Assembly: GCA_040772685.1 (NCBI GenBank)
Contig: JAXGXQ010000004.1
Coordinates: 124,001 to 188,000 of the forward strand
Source: JAXGXQ01 sp040772685
GTDB lineage: Bacteria > Bacillota > Clostridia > Saccharofermentanales > UBA5734
DNA: 64,000 nucleotides
Reading direction: 5' to 3'
This document shows, piece after piece, positions 50,689 to 60,294 of the stretch (positions are counted from its first letter, which is position 1; each line of letters begins with the position of its first letter). Both the position numbers and the translations under genes were made by a program. The notes below the pieces were generated by a model. It saw only the letters and a program-made list of their open reading frames with translations, was not told the origin of the DNA and did no database searches.

Positions 50689-51468
50689 TCAGGCGGTGGC
50701 TTGTGCTGCCGTAGAAGCTTTTTCCTTTTTTTGCTGTTTTTTGCCGAAAAACTGAGTGAACATACAAACGCCAAGGCATACAGAACCAATTAAATCAGCC
50801 AGGCCATAATAGGGGAAAGCATTTGGCAAAATGCCTTCAAGCCAGGGGAACCGGTATTGTAACGCTAATTCAGGCAAAACAGTGTTCTCGTTAACCAAAT
50901 GGTATAGCTGCAAAGCTCCGTTGCGGACGCCAACCAGAAGAGCAGGATTATCGATTTGTTCCAAATAATCGGCAGTCAGCGGCATGTAGCCGTTATTTTG
51001 CAGTAACACGGCTGTTTGCAAGGCAACTACCAACAGGAGGGCAAACATTGGCAGACGATGCCACCAGTATGTGGCCAGGCGCTCAGGTTTCATGGGCTCA
51101 ACTCGTTGCGCTACAGGCCGTGCCGGTCCGCGCTTTGACGCCAGTAACAAGCTGAGTTGATTACCAAGCTGTCTGCTTAGCCGCAACAGGGGACGAGGCA
51201 GCTTAAAGGGTGGCAATAGGTTGATTACAAGCAAAAATATTATAAGTGATTGCTTAAGCCCGATTGAAGCCAGCAACAATTGCCGGTCGGCTGCCCAGAT
51301 CTGTTCGGGCGCCTGCCGGTTAAGCATAGACGGCAAATAAGCAAGTGCTACAATCGGCAACAACAGCCACAGGCCGCGCAGACGGGGAAGCAGAATCGCT
51401 TCCGGGTCGCGGCTCAATAACAGGCCAAGCAGCAAACCGGCAAAAGCCATAATGACGTAAAGAATCAC
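50689..51468 (-). CDS. DUF5317-like membrane protein, long variant
   Basis: 259 residues with about five membrane helices. The conserved loop reads NNGYMPLTADYLEQI, followed by NENTVLPEL and the last-helix region YYGLADLIGSVCLGVCMF, a pattern like the DUF5317 protein at 9108. It has an extra ~60-residue Arg/Pro-rich loop between helices. The GTG at 51468 lies six bases after the leuS stop with AGGT upstream, so it is probably expressed with leuS. Function unknown. Confidence 0.7.
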   Translation of the reverse strand: MILYVIMAFAGLLLGLLLSRDPEAILLPRLRGLWLLLPIVALAYLPSMLNRQAPEQIWAADRQLLLASIGLKQSLIIFLLVINLLPPFKLPRPLLRLSRQLGNQLSLLLASKRGPARPVAQRVEPMKPERLATYWWHRLPMFALLLVVALQTAVLLQNNGYMPLTADYLEQIDNPALLVGVRNGALQLYHLVNENTVLPELALQYRFPWLEGILPNAFPYYGLADLIGSVCLGVCMFTQFFGKKQQKKEKASTAAQATA

Positions 51469-51474
51469 TTGCGT

Positions 51475-53994
51475 TTACCTGACAACGAAATTGGCCAGTC
51501 TGCCGCGGACATAAATGAATTTTACCAACTGCTTATCTGCCAGCAGCGGTGCGGTTCTTTCATCCGCGTCAAGGATGGCGCGGACAGCTGCTTCACTGGC
51601 ATCCGAGGGGATATCGATCCTGTACCGGATCACACCGTTGGTTTGAACCACAATTTCAACAGTGTCCCGCACCAGAGCGTCTGCATCGAATTGTGGCCAG
51701 CTCTGATTGAAAATCGAGTAGGGCAGGCCGGCTTTTTCCCATTGTTCTTCGCAAAAATGAGGTGCGAACGGCGCCAACAAAACCAACAGATCGCGGACAG
51801 TTGCCTTAAATAAACGCTGGTTTTTATTGCCAGAACCCGCTTTGTAGTCATTCAAAGCGTTAAGCAGCTCCATCATACGTGATACAGAGGTATTGAACTG
51901 AAAGCGGTCAGCATCGATTCCGACAGATTTAATCGCGTAGTGTCTCGAGTACTGCAGTTCTTTTTCGGCCGCGCCAAAAGGCTGGCCATAAACAGCAGCG
52001 GCATCTTTAGCGGCAACAAAGGTCTTATTCTGCAAGGCTGCATCTGCCAGACTTCCCGCTTCAGTAACCAGGCCATCAATCCGGTTGACGAATTTGACGA
52101 TTGCTTTTACTCCGTCGTCATTCCAGGGGCCGCCTTCAGTGTAGGCGAAGCCAAATGCCAGGTACAAACGGAATACGTCAGAGCCAAACTGGCTGATATA
52201 TTTATCCGGCGAAATCGTATTGCCACGGGATTTGGACATTTTCTGACCGTCCGTGCCCAGAATAGTACCTTGGTGCACTAATGAGGCGAAGGGCTCATCA
52301 AAATCCAGGTGACCCAGGTCTCGCAGGGCTTTAGTGACAAAGCGGGCGTAAAGCAGATGCATAGCAGCATGCTCGGCGCCGCCGACATATTTATCAACTG
52401 GGCACATCTGGTTGACTTTCTCCCGGCTGAAAGGCTCCTGGTCGTTTTTGGGGTCAACGAAACGGAACTGATACCAGGACGAACAGACAAAGGTGTCGAG
52501 TGTATCCGGATCGCGGGTCGCAGGCCCACCGCAGGTGGGACAGGTTGTATTCATAAAGGCGGCATGCTTTTTTAATGGTGATTCGCCGTCCGGGGTAAAT
52601 TCAACATCATAAGGCAGCTCAACCGGCAATTGATTTTCCGGCACCGGCACAGTACCGCAGTGTTCGCAGTAAACAATCGGAATCGGCGTGCCCCAGTAGC
52701 GTTGACGCGAAACCAGCCAGTCGCGCAGGCGGAAGTTTACCCGCAGGCAACCAGCATCTTTTTGTGCCAGATCAGCGACAATTTTTTCGACGGCCTGAGC
52801 GAAGTCCAGACCGTTGTAGGGTTCACTGTTTACCAGCACACCATGGTCGGTGAAGGGCAGATCGTCAGGGGAGCCATCAGCGGAACGGATAACACGCGGA
52901 ATCGGCAGTTCATATTTGCGGGCAAACTCATAATCGCGCTCATCATGAGCGGGTACAGCCATAACTACACCGGTTCCATAGCCGGCAATTACATAGTCAG
53001 CGGCCCAGACAGGAACCCGGGCTTCGGTCAAAGGATGAATTGCATAGCTGCCGGTAAAGACTCCGGTTTTCTCACGTCCAGTTGCCATACGGTCAATATC
53101 GCTGATTTTCCGAGTCTTTTCGATATAGGCCTCAACCTCGGCGCGGCGGTCAGCAGTTGTCAGCAATTCACATAGTTCACTCTCAGGAGCAACGACAACG
53201 TAGGTTACTCCCATAACAGTATCTGCACGCGTGGTGAATACCGGCAGATTGACTTGGGTGCCGTCGTTATTGAATACTGGTTTGCCTTCCTTTTCGACGC
53301 CGAAAACAATTTCAGCACCTTCGGAACGCCCTATCCAGTTCGTTTGGATTTTTTTGGTTTTATCCGGCCAATCCAGCTCCGGCAGGCAGTCCAGCAGTTC
53401 CTGCGCATATTTAGTAATGCGGAAAAACCACTGAGTCAGGTTTTTTCGAATGACAGATGAACCGCAGCGCTCACAGGCACCATCAATAACCTGCTCATTC
53501 GCAAGTACCGTTGTACAGGCAGGGCACCAGTTGACCGGCGCGTTTTTCCGGTAAGCCAGATCATTTTTGTACAGCTGCAGAAACAGCCACTGATTCCAAC
53601 GGTAATATTCCGGCATACAGGTGGCAATTTCGTAATCCCAATCGAACATGCCGCCCATTTCCCGCAGCTGCTTTTCCATCGTTGCTATATTAGCCAGGGT
53701 GCTGTCCTTGGGGTGCACACCGGTTTTAATTGCGTAGTTTTCAGCCGGTAACCCAAAGGCATCAAAACCCATAGGCTGAAAGACTTCATGCCCTTGCAGC
53801 CTTTTGAACCTGGCCCAGCTGTCGGAAAGCGAGTAGTTATACCAGTGACCAACATGCAGATTTGCTCCAGAAGGGTAGGAAAACATTTCCAAAACGTATA
53901 ATTTGTCTTTCAGGTGCTCAGGATTGAACTTGTAGAGACCTGTTTCGCTCCACTTCGCTTGCCACTTACGATCAATATCAACGGAATAGGACAT
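51475..53994 (-). CDS. leuS: Leucyl-tRNA synthetase
   Basis: About 839 residues. The HIGH motif is in FSYPSGANLHVGHWYN, the KMSKS loop is GQKMSKSRGN (near residue 605), and the editing domain insertion is intact with ARVPVWAADYVIAGYGTGVVMAVPAHDERD. Zinc-ribbon Cys pairs WCPACTT and CERCGS are present. The C-terminus includes the tRNA-binding domain. I chose the ATG at 53994; three codons earlier is a TTG. The short leader shows no T-box. Confidence 0.98.
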   Translation of the reverse strand: MSYSVDIDRKWQAKWSETGLYKFNPEHLKDKLYVLEMFSYPSGANLHVGHWYNYSLSDSWARFKRLQGHEVFQPMGFDAFGLPAENYAIKTGVHPKDSTLANIATMEKQLREMGGMFDWDYEIATCMPEYYRWNQWLFLQLYKNDLAYRKNAPVNWCPACTTVLANEQVIDGACERCGSSVIRKNLTQWFFRITKYAQELLDCLPELDWPDKTKKIQTNWIGRSEGAEIVFGVEKEGKPVFNNDGTQVNLPVFTTRADTVMGVTYVVVAPESELCELLTTADRRAEVEAYIEKTRKISDIDRMATGREKTGVFTGSYAIHPLTEARVPVWAADYVIAGYGTGVVMAVPAHDERDYEFARKYELPIPRVIRSADGSPDDLPFTDHGVLVNSEPYNGLDFAQAVEKIVADLAQKDAGCLRVNFRLRDWLVSRQRYWGTPIPIVYCEHCGTVPVPENQLPVELPYDVEFTPDGESPLKKHAAFMNTTCPTCGGPATRDPDTLDTFVCSSWYQFRFVDPKNDQEPFSREKVNQMCPVDKYVGGAEHAAMHLLYARFVTKALRDLGHLDFDEPFASLVHQGTILGTDGQKMSKSRGNTISPDKYISQFGSDVFRLYLAFGFAYTEGGPWNDDGVKAIVKFVNRIDGLVTEAGSLADAALQNKTFVAAKDAAAVYGQPFGAAEKELQYSRHYAIKSVGIDADRFQFNTSVSRMMELLNALNDYKAGSGNKNQRLFKATVRDLLVLLAPFAPHFCEEQWEKAGLPYSIFNQSWPQFDADALVRDTVEIVVQTNGVIRYRIDIPSDASEAAVRAILDADERTAPLLADKQLVKFIYVRGRLANFVVR

Positions 53995-54090
53995 TATCTT
54001 CAACCATCCTTCTTCAACTGGATTTTATTCAAGCCTATATTCTAGCAAAAAAATGACGGAATATAAAACGATTGACTTGCTATTGGATTT

Positions 54091-54963
54091 TCAACGCGAC
54101 AAATAAGCGCGCAGCAACAAGACCAGGAAAATGTGCAGGGGATAATAGAAATAAAAGAAGTATTTCTGCAGCGATCCCGGACGTTTGCGTTGCTGGCGGG
54201 AGTGGAAAATAATCGGCACGGAAAGCAGCGAAAAGTTTTGCAGCAGCGACCAGAACAAGGAAGCGCCGGTTTGACTGAGATTACCCAGGGAAAACATGAC
54301 ATTGAGCACAAGCAGCAGCCAAAAAGCCTGCTGTTCGTGCAGAGGGTCGTGCGCCGGGTGCAGCTTGCGGGCATCCTCATGTTGATAATCAGGGCCGGGC
54401 AGATTAAGTACAATATAAAAAATCAACACGGTCAGAAGACCATAGATATCGTAATCAGAGCGGATTACGGAAGCTAAAATCATTGCTGCCAGCATCAAGC
54501 CAAAACCGATTATTGTCCCGGTGCGGCAATCGAGGCTGATCCCGAAAATGTTTACCCGGACATCGTAACGCGGCGGCGGCATCGCTGGCGGCCCGGTTGT
54601 GATCGGCCGCAGGCTGGCAATCATATCGCGCCCACAATTCCAGATCAGCCTGTACCCGGTTATCATCACAATTGCCAGGGCAAATGTGAACATAATATTA
54701 GTCCCCTGAGTTTTGAGGCTGGCTATGCTGTAGCCGTAACGGATCAGCACCTCGCCGGCAAAAGCGAATATCAGCATCCGGAAGAAATAACGCGCCGGAT
54801 TTCGGGTCAGCGAATAACCTCGCGCTACGTGGTAGGCGAATATGGGGAAGGCCAGGCGGCCGACAGCGCGCAGCAGCATATAGAGTTGTTCCGACATGAA
54901 TGGCTGCAGGTAGGCGCCGATGTGATCGAGCGTCATAAATATGACAGCCCACAATTTGAGCAT
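54091..54963 (-). CDS. TraX family membrane protein
   Basis: 290 residues with about eight membrane helices. It starts LKLWAVIFMTLDHIGAYLQP and continues VGRLAFPIFAYHVARGY, the conserved TraX start; the end is FYYPLHIFLVLLLRAYL. TraX of plasmid F acetylates pilin; chromosomal relatives in Firmicutes have no known substrate and need not signal a plasmid. No conjugation genes are nearby. The Pro-rich cytoplasmic loop near residue 120 is longer than usual. Confidence 0.9.
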   Translation of the reverse strand: MLKLWAVIFMTLDHIGAYLQPFMSEQLYMLLRAVGRLAFPIFAYHVARGYSLTRNPARYFFRMLIFAFAGEVLIRYGYSIASLKTQGTNIMFTFALAIVMITGYRLIWNCGRDMIASLRPITTGPPAMPPPRYDVRVNIFGISLDCRTGTIIGFGLMLAAMILASVIRSDYDIYGLLTVLIFYIVLNLPGPDYQHEDARKLHPAHDPLHEQQAFWLLLVLNVMFSLGNLSQTGASLFWSLLQNFSLLSVPIIFHSRQQRKRPGSLQKYFFYFYYPLHIFLVLLLRAYLSR

Positions 54964-54977
54964 ACTGTTCCCCTTTA

Positions 54978-55006
54978 TTGAATAAAGCTTTAGCTTATTG
55001 TATCAT
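54978..55006 (+). promoter_or_regulatory. Putative sigma-A promoter for mreB
   Basis: TTGAAT (54978-54983), a 17-base spacer and TATCAT (55001-55006), about 95 bases before the mreB start at 55103. Confidence 0.45.
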
Positions 55007-55102
55007 TGTAAAGTATGACTAACCAGAAACACGGCAGTTCACTGCTTTAATAATACGGCACCGCAATTGTTCCGGAGTGAGCCACCAAGGAAGGTATTTT
55101 TA

Positions 55103-56113
55103 ATGGGTTTAGGTATGGATATCGGCATTGATCTAGGTACTGCTTCGGTGCTGATTTATGTTAAAGGCAAAGGTGTTGTCCTGCGCGAACCTGCTGTGGT
55201 CGCAATTAATTCCCGTACAGGTAAAGTTCTGGCAGTTGGCGAAAGCGCCAGCCTGATGCTTGGCCGTACCCCGGGTGTCGTCGATGCTATCCGCCCACTG
55301 CGCGATGGTGTAATCTCCGATTTCAAAGTTACCGAAGTAATGCTTAAAGCTTTTATTTCTCGTGTTTGCAAAGGCTTGCGTGCCAAGTATTTCAAACCCA
55401 CGATTGTTGTATGTGTGCCGAGTGTGATTACCCCTGTTGAACAGAAAGCTGTTGAAGATGCCTGCAAACACGCCGGTGCCAAGGATGTTTTTTTAATCCG
55501 CGAACCAATCGCCGCCGCTATCGGCGCCGGGATAGATATCACCAAAGCCTGCGGCAGCATGATCGTTGACATCGGCGGCGGTACAACCGACATAGCTGTT
55601 GTTTCACTGATGCATCCAGTTGTTGATTTTTCGCTCAAGGTTGCTGGAGATAAGTTTGACGAAGCTATTGTCAAGCATGTACGCCGTAAGCATAACATCC
55701 TGATCGGCGACCGTACCGCAGAAGAATTGAAAATCAACATTGGCTGCGCTTATCCGCGCGAAGAAGAAATGACCATGGAAGTGCGCGGCCGCAACCTGAT
55801 CACGGGCCTGCCCGCCATTATTACGGTAACATCTACAGAAATGCTTGAAGCTCTTGAAGAACCGGTTGCGCAGATTTTTGAAGCGGTGCATTCCGTACTT
55901 GAACGGACACCACCGGAACTGATGTCGGATATCAGTCAGCGCGGTATAGTACTTACCGGCGGCGGAGCGCTGCTTTACGGGCTTGACCGTATGCTTTCGG
56001 CTAAAGTTGGAATCGAGATTATAGTTGCGGATGACGCTATCTCCTGCGTTGCTATTGGTACCGGGCGCGCGCTGGGCATGATGGATAAGTTCGCCGCTCT
56101 TGGTGACTCCTGA
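55103..56113 (+). CDS. mreB: Rod-shape actin MreB
   Basis: 336 residues of bacterial actin. The phosphate-1 loop is IGIDLGTASVLIYV, phosphate-2 MIVDIGGGTTDIAVVS and the adenosine motif GIVLTGGGALLYGLD; ATP is held between them. MreB filaments guide elongation of the side wall. The ATG at 55103 follows AAGGAAGG; the frame extends upstream but without a ribosome site. It stands alone here, without mreC, mreD or rodA, so it may be an Mbl-like paralogue. Confidence 0.95.
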   Translation: MGLGMDIGIDLGTASVLIYVKGKGVVLREPAVVAINSRTGKVLAVGESASLMLGRTPGVVDAIRPLRDGVISDFKVTEVMLKAFISRVCKGLRAKYFKPTIVVCVPSVITPVEQKAVEDACKHAGAKDVFLIREPIAAAIGAGIDITKACGSMIVDIGGGTTDIAVVSLMHPVVDFSLKVAGDKFDEAIVKHVRRKHNILIGDRTAEELKINIGCAYPREEEMTMEVRGRNLITGLPAIITVTSTEMLEALEEPVAQIFEAVHSVLERTPPELMSDISQRGIVLTGGGALLYGLDRMLSAKVGIEIIVADDAISCVAIGTGRALGMMDKFAALGDS

Positions 56114-56426
56114 GTACGGCTACAGCTCATTTAATTGTGACTTAATTATTAATTTTGACTTTTTTCGCTTAATTTTACCTTTTTCGCCTGGTTTTGCCTG
56201 CTTTTTTCCGGTATTTGGTTGACTGAAAGCCAACAATAGTCCTATAATTAACCCGCTTAGAAATTTTTTCTGATTTTTTCCATAATTGTCAGGGTCTGTT
56301 TGATTGAACATGCTGTGCTGCGCGACCTGCGCGGCCATTTTCCGAATGACTGTCTTTTGCTGTTCCTTCTGGCAATCCATTTAGTAATTCCAATTTACGA
56401 ACCGTTTTCGAAACGGCATTTACGAG
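56114..56426 (+). promoter_or_regulatory. rho leader region with promoter
   Basis: A T-rich gap. The promoter is TTGACT (56219-56224), 18 bases, TATAAT (56243-56248), giving a leader of about 180 bases. Just before the rho ribosome site is a small hairpin, CCGTTT-TCG-AAACGG (56402-56416). Rho leaders often carry autoregulation sites; nothing more specific is visible. A minus-strand 86-codon frame overlaps this promoter and is probably not a gene. Confidence 0.55.
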
Positions 56427-56432
56427 GTGACT

Positions 56433-58793
56433 ATGCCATCACAAACTTTCAGCGGCAAGAGCAAGGATGACCTTGTTATTGTTGCACGCCTCTCTGGGTT
56501 GCTCGCGGAAGAAGAAGCGCAGAGTATGTCCAGGGCTGCTTTAGCACGCTTTCTGGAGCAGGCGCAAAACGCTACTGAGGAGTCTGCCGGTCCAGTAACT
56601 GACGCGGGAGCTGCAGAATCCGCTTCTGGTGCAGAACCGGAGAAACCGACCCGCCGCCGGGTTGGACGTCCGCGAAAAGCAGCTGTGCCATCTGCTTCTC
56701 AAAAAGAAAATTCCGCAGAAATCACGGCTGGTGATACTGCTGAATCAGCAGTGCAAACAGCGCCAAAAACCCGGAGAAAAACCACAACTAAAGCTGCTGC
56801 CAAAACTGAGGTCGCAGCTGCTGAAGAAGGTGAGGCAGCAAAAGCAGCTGCTTCTGAGGCGGCAGCACCCAAAACCAAGGCAAAGCCAGGCCCCAAGCCC
56901 GGCAGCAGAACTACGACTGCCAAAGCCGGAGCTAAAACAGCAGCTGCCGGCAAATCAAGAGCTAAAAAACCGGCACCGGTTGCGGCTGTTAACGAAGCGT
57001 CCCCCGCGGAAGAACCGGTACCCATAAATGATGCAGTCGTTCAAGTGGTAGCGGCACCTGCAGAGGACGCGGCAAAAACAGAAGAAACGACACCTGAAGC
57101 GAAAGCTACGTCCGAGATTGAAGCCGCGCCAGAAGCCAAAGCTGAGCCCGCAGCCGAAACAGCGCCAGAAGCCAAAACAACGCCAGAAGCCGAAACAGCA
57201 CCCGAGGCCGAAGCGGCACCCGCTGAGGCTGCAAAACCGACACGCGCACCCCGCCGTGGACGCCCGCCTAAGAACCGTACACTTAGTGGTGTAGCAGCCC
57301 CCGGTACGCTTAATATACCTTCAATTCCGGAAACAGCGGTTTCAACACCAGTATCATCTGACGAAAGCCAGGTACAGACAGCCTCTGTGGAAAAGGCTGA
57401 AACAACGACAGCTCCTGTCTCTGTCGTCGAACCGGCAGAAACCACTGCAGAACCCGAAGCTGCTGCTGCTGCCGCTGATGCCGCTGGAACAGCTGTGCAT
57501 ACGCCGCGGCATCCCGGTCAGTCGCCCCATGCGCCTGTTTCACGCAAACAGGACTCTGAACCAGGCAGGACTGAACCCGGCAAAGCCCGTCGGCCCTATG
57601 TGGAAACAGGCGAACTTGTCTCCGGTGTGCTGGAAATTATGCCCGACGGATACGGCTTCCTGCGCAAAGATAACTATCTGCAGGGTTCCAAAGATATTTA
57701 TGTGCCGCCGCAATATATCCGGCGCTTCAACCTGCGCGAGGGCGACCTGGTAGTCGGCCCCGGCAAGGTGCAGCGGGACAGCGACCGTTATCAGGCACTG
57801 CTTTATATTAAAGAAGTCAATGGCCTGCCGCCTGAACGGATGATCCGCCGCCCCCATTTTGACAAACTTACCCCGATATATCCCAACGAAAGATTTGTAC
57901 TCGAGACAACCCGCAACGAGCTTTCCACCAGGATCATCGACCTGGTGGCGCCGATCGGCAAAGGCCAGCGCGGTATGATCGTTTCGCCCCCGAAAGCTGG
58001 TAAAACAATCCTGCTGCAAAAAATAGCCAACGCCATCAGCATCAACAATCCTGATGCCAAACTGATTGTGCTGCTGATTGATGAACGTCCTGAAGAAGTA
58101 ACGGACATGCAGCGCTCAATCAAGGGTGAGGTTGTCTATTCCACATTTGATAAAACACCGGAGAACCATGTTAAGGTTACCGAGCTTGTGCTGGAACGCG
58201 CCATGCGCCTGGTAGAGCTTAATCAGGACGTAGTTATTCTGCTGGACAGCATTACCCGCATGGGCCGTGCCTATAACCTGACGATCAACCCCACAGGCCG
58301 CACCCTTTCCGGCGGTCTTGACCCTGGTGCCCTTTATGGTCCGAAGCGTTTCTTCGGTGCTGCCCGCAATATTGAAGGCGGCGGCAGCCTGACAATTGTG
58401 GCAACTGCTCTGATTGACACCGGCTCGCGTATGGATGAGGTTATTTTCGAAGAATTCAAGGGTACCGGTAATATGGAAGTGTATCTGGACCGCAAACTTT
58501 CGGAAAAGAGAATCTTCCCGGCAATCGACATCAATCGTTCCGGCACGCGGCGTGAAGAACTGCTTCTTGGCAGCAAGGAGCTTGATGCAGTCTGGTCAAT
58601 CCGCAAAGCCTTCGGCCAGCTGGATACAGCAGCGGTAACTGAAATGATTATCAGCCTGCTGATGAAAACAAACAACAATCAACACTTTGTTTCCTCCATC
58701 AATGTTTCACTTAATGACAAAAACATTTTTGAAGCGATGCGTGGAAACCGCCCGTCACAAAGCAATCAGAGTCAAAACGGATATTCCGGTTGA
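56433..58793 (+). CDS. rho: Transcription termination factor Rho with long AT-hook-rich N-terminal extension
   Basis: 786 residues against about 420 for E. coli Rho. The C-terminal ~410 are a normal Rho: RNA-binding cold-shock fold (GVLEIMPDGYGFLRKDNY), Walker A SPPKAGKTILLQK, Walker B VVILLDSITRMGRAY and the Q/R-loop region NIEGGGSLTIVATAL. The first ~370 are Ala/Glu/Pro/Lys-rich and probably disordered, with PEAK-type repeats and three AT-hook-like motifs: RRVGRPRKA, KPGPKPGSR and RRGRPPKNR. The ATG at 56433 has GAGG five bases upstream; a GTG two codons earlier is possible. Rho with inserted extensions occurs in several phyla. Confidence 0.95.
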   Translation: MPSQTFSGKSKDDLVIVARLSGLLAEEEAQSMSRAALARFLEQAQNATEESAGPVTDAGAAESASGAEPEKPTRRRVGRPRKAAVPSASQKENSAEITAGDTAESAVQTAPKTRRKTTTKAAAKTEVAAAEEGEAAKAAASEAAAPKTKAKPGPKPGSRTTTAKAGAKTAAAGKSRAKKPAPVAAVNEASPAEEPVPINDAVVQVVAAPAEDAAKTEETTPEAKATSEIEAAPEAKAEPAAETAPEAKTTPEAETAPEAEAAPAEAAKPTRAPRRGRPPKNRTLSGVAAPGTLNIPSIPETAVSTPVSSDESQVQTASVEKAETTTAPVSVVEPAETTAEPEAAAAAADAAGTAVHTPRHPGQSPHAPVSRKQDSEPGRTEPGKARRPYVETGELVSGVLEIMPDGYGFLRKDNYLQGSKDIYVPPQYIRRFNLREGDLVVGPGKVQRDSDRYQALLYIKEVNGLPPERMIRRPHFDKLTPIYPNERFVLETTRNELSTRIIDLVAPIGKGQRGMIVSPPKAGKTILLQKIANAISINNPDAKLIVLLIDERPEEVTDMQRSIKGEVVYSTFDKTPENHVKVTELVLERAMRLVELNQDVVILLDSITRMGRAYNLTINPTGRTLSGGLDPGALYGPKRFFGAARNIEGGGSLTIVATALIDTGSRMDEVIFEEFKGTGNMEVYLDRKLSEKRIFPAIDINRSGTRREELLLGSKELDAVWSIRKAFGQLDTAAVTEMIISLLMKTNNNQHFVSSINVSLNDKNIFEAMRGNRPSQSNQSQNGYSG

Positions 58794-58816
58794 CAGCAGG
58801 AGTGCCGGGGTATAAT
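58790..58816 (+). promoter_or_regulatory. Putative promoter for rpmE
   Basis: TTGACA overlaps the rho stop codon; TATAAT follows after 15 bases (58811-58816), or TAATAT after 17. It lies about 90 bases before the rpmE start. Confidence 0.5.
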
Positions 58817-58902
58817 ATATTAAAGCTATGCAATCTGGTGCGTTAAACGGGTCGCGGCTAAAGCGAGGATCCGCGCGCATCCTTCGATGAGAGGTGAGAT
58901 AA

Positions 58903-59103
58903 ATGAAAGAGGGAATCCATCCCAAATACGGTAAAGCGATTGTCAAGTGTGCCTGCGGCGAAACCTTTGAAACAGGTTCAACCAAGGAAGTACTGAACGT
59001 TGATATCTGCTCTAACTGCCATCCATTCTATACTGGCAAGCAGAAACTGGTAGACACAGGCGGCCGTGTTGACAAATTCAAACGCCGCAATGAGAAAAAG
59101 TAA
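58903..59103 (+). CDS. rpmE: 50S ribosomal protein L31, zinc form
   Basis: 66 residues starting MKEGIHPKYGKAIVKCACGE. The zinc ligands are in KCACGE and ICSNCHPFYTGKQK, so this is the zinc-binding type. It bridges the two subunits. GAGAGGTGAG precedes the ATG. A hairpin follows the stop. rho-rpmE is a common gene order in Firmicutes. Confidence 0.97.
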   Translation: MKEGIHPKYGKAIVKCACGETFETGSTKEVLNVDICSNCHPFYTGKQKLVDTGGRVDKFKRRNEKK

Positions 59104-59116
59104 TAACAACAGAAGC

Positions 59117-59146
59117 CAGGGAGACGCAAATGCGCCTCCCTGTTTC
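59117..59146 (+). terminator. Probable terminator of rpmE
   Basis: CAGGGAG (59117-59123) pairs with CTCCCTG (59136-59142), with further inner pairing GC/GC around AAAT. Only three T bases follow, so it may be leaky. Confidence 0.55.
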
Positions 59147-59204
59147 AATAGTGCCTGTGTGAGGTGCTCTCCCGCACCGATCAGTTCCGCTAAAGGAGGC
59201 CGAG

Positions 59205-60293
59205 ATGCCGGAGATTATCTTCGCCATCAATCCTGGGTCAACCACAACTAAAACAGCATTATACCGCCGCGACGTGTGTCTCTTTGAGCAAAGCCTGAGC
59301 CATTCAGCAGCCGAGCTGGCGCCATACCGGACAATCGCCGCACAGTTGCCGATGCGGCTGGCGGCGATCGAAAACGCGCTGACAGCGGCTCTTGCCAAAG
59401 CGGGGCACGCTGATACCCGCGCCATAAGTGCTGTTGTCAGCCGCGGCGGCCTGCTTCATCCTGTTGTCAGTGGAGTTTACGAAGTTAATGAGGACATGCT
59501 GGCGGATCTCACTAAGGCCCGCTATGGTGAGCATGCCAGTAACCTTGGCGCGCTGATCGCCAGTGTGCTTGGCGAACGTTTTGGCTGCCCGGCTTATATT
59601 GTGGATCCAGTTGTAGTAGATGAACTTGAACCCGCAGCCCGGCTTACCGGCCTGCCGGAGATCAAGCGCCGCTCTGTATTTCACGCGCTTAACCAAAAAG
59701 CTGTTGCCCGTCAGGCTGCTGCCGATCTTAATTGTAAATACGAGGATATAAATCTGATAGTGGTACATATGGGCGGTGGGATATCCATTGCCGCGCATCG
59801 CCGTGGCAGGGTTATCGATGTGAATAATGCGCTCGAGGAAGGGCCTTTTTCGCCGGAACGTGCCGGCTCGCTGCCAACATTGCCACTGCTTGAACTGGCA
59901 TTTTCCGGCCAATATGACTCTGCTGCCCTGCGTCGCAAAATCAACGGGCAGGGTGGGATGGCGGCGCTTTTGGGCACTAATGACTGCCGTATGGTTGAGG
60001 ATTTGGCAGCACAGCGGCCTGATTACGCGCTTGTACTCGATGCCATGGCTTACCAAACCGCGAAATGGATCGGCGCCATGGCAACAGTATTAAAAGGTGA
60101 AATAAAAGCTGTTGTTCTGACTGGCGGGATGGCTCGCAGCAAATACCTGACAGAGCGGATCCATAACAGTGTGGCCTTTTTGGCACCGGTACTGATTTAC
60201 CCCGGTGAAAAGGAAATGGCAGCGCTGATTTCCGGTGTATTGCGTGTTTTGGCTGGTCAGGAAAAACCAGGTGAATATAAGGCGGAGGTATGA
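59205..60293 (+). CDS. buk: Butyrate kinase
   Basis: 362 residues of the acetate-kinase superfamily, butyrate branch. The start IFAINPGSTTTKTALYRRD binds phosphate; VSRGGLLHPV, HALNQKAVARQ, VHMGGGISIAAHRRG and VLTGGMARSKYL are the family motifs. It makes ATP and butyrate from butyryl phosphate. GGAGG precedes the ATG. ptb starts one base after its stop; the order buk-ptb is the reverse of the common clostridial ptb-buk. No butyryl-CoA-forming genes are in the window. Confidence 0.95.
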   Translation: MPEIIFAINPGSTTTKTALYRRDVCLFEQSLSHSAAELAPYRTIAAQLPMRLAAIENALTAALAKAGHADTRAISAVVSRGGLLHPVVSGVYEVNEDMLADLTKARYGEHASNLGALIASVLGERFGCPAYIVDPVVVDELEPAARLTGLPEIKRRSVFHALNQKAVARQAAADLNCKYEDINLIVVHMGGGISIAAHRRGRVIDVNNALEEGPFSPERAGSLPTLPLLELAFSGQYDSAALRRKINGQGGMAALLGTNDCRMVEDLAAQRPDYALVLDAMAYQTAKWIGAMATVLKGEIKAVVLTGGMARSKYLTERIHNSVAFLAPVLIYPGEKEMAALISGVLRVLAGQEKPGEYKAEV

Positions 60294-60294
60294 C

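Noticed and set aside
54042..54413. Minus-strand 123-codon Cys-rich frame
   Set aside because: Lies inside the TraX gene in another frame; TraX has clear family motifs while this has none.
54091..54963. TraX as evidence of a plasmid or conjugative element
   Set aside because: TraX relatives are common on Firmicutes chromosomes and no transfer gene is nearby.
56120..56380. Minus-strand 86-codon frame between mreB and rho with one hydrophobic stretch
   Set aside because: No ribosome site before its ATG, low-complexity Lys-rich end, and it lies across the likely rho promoter; chance frame in T-rich DNA.
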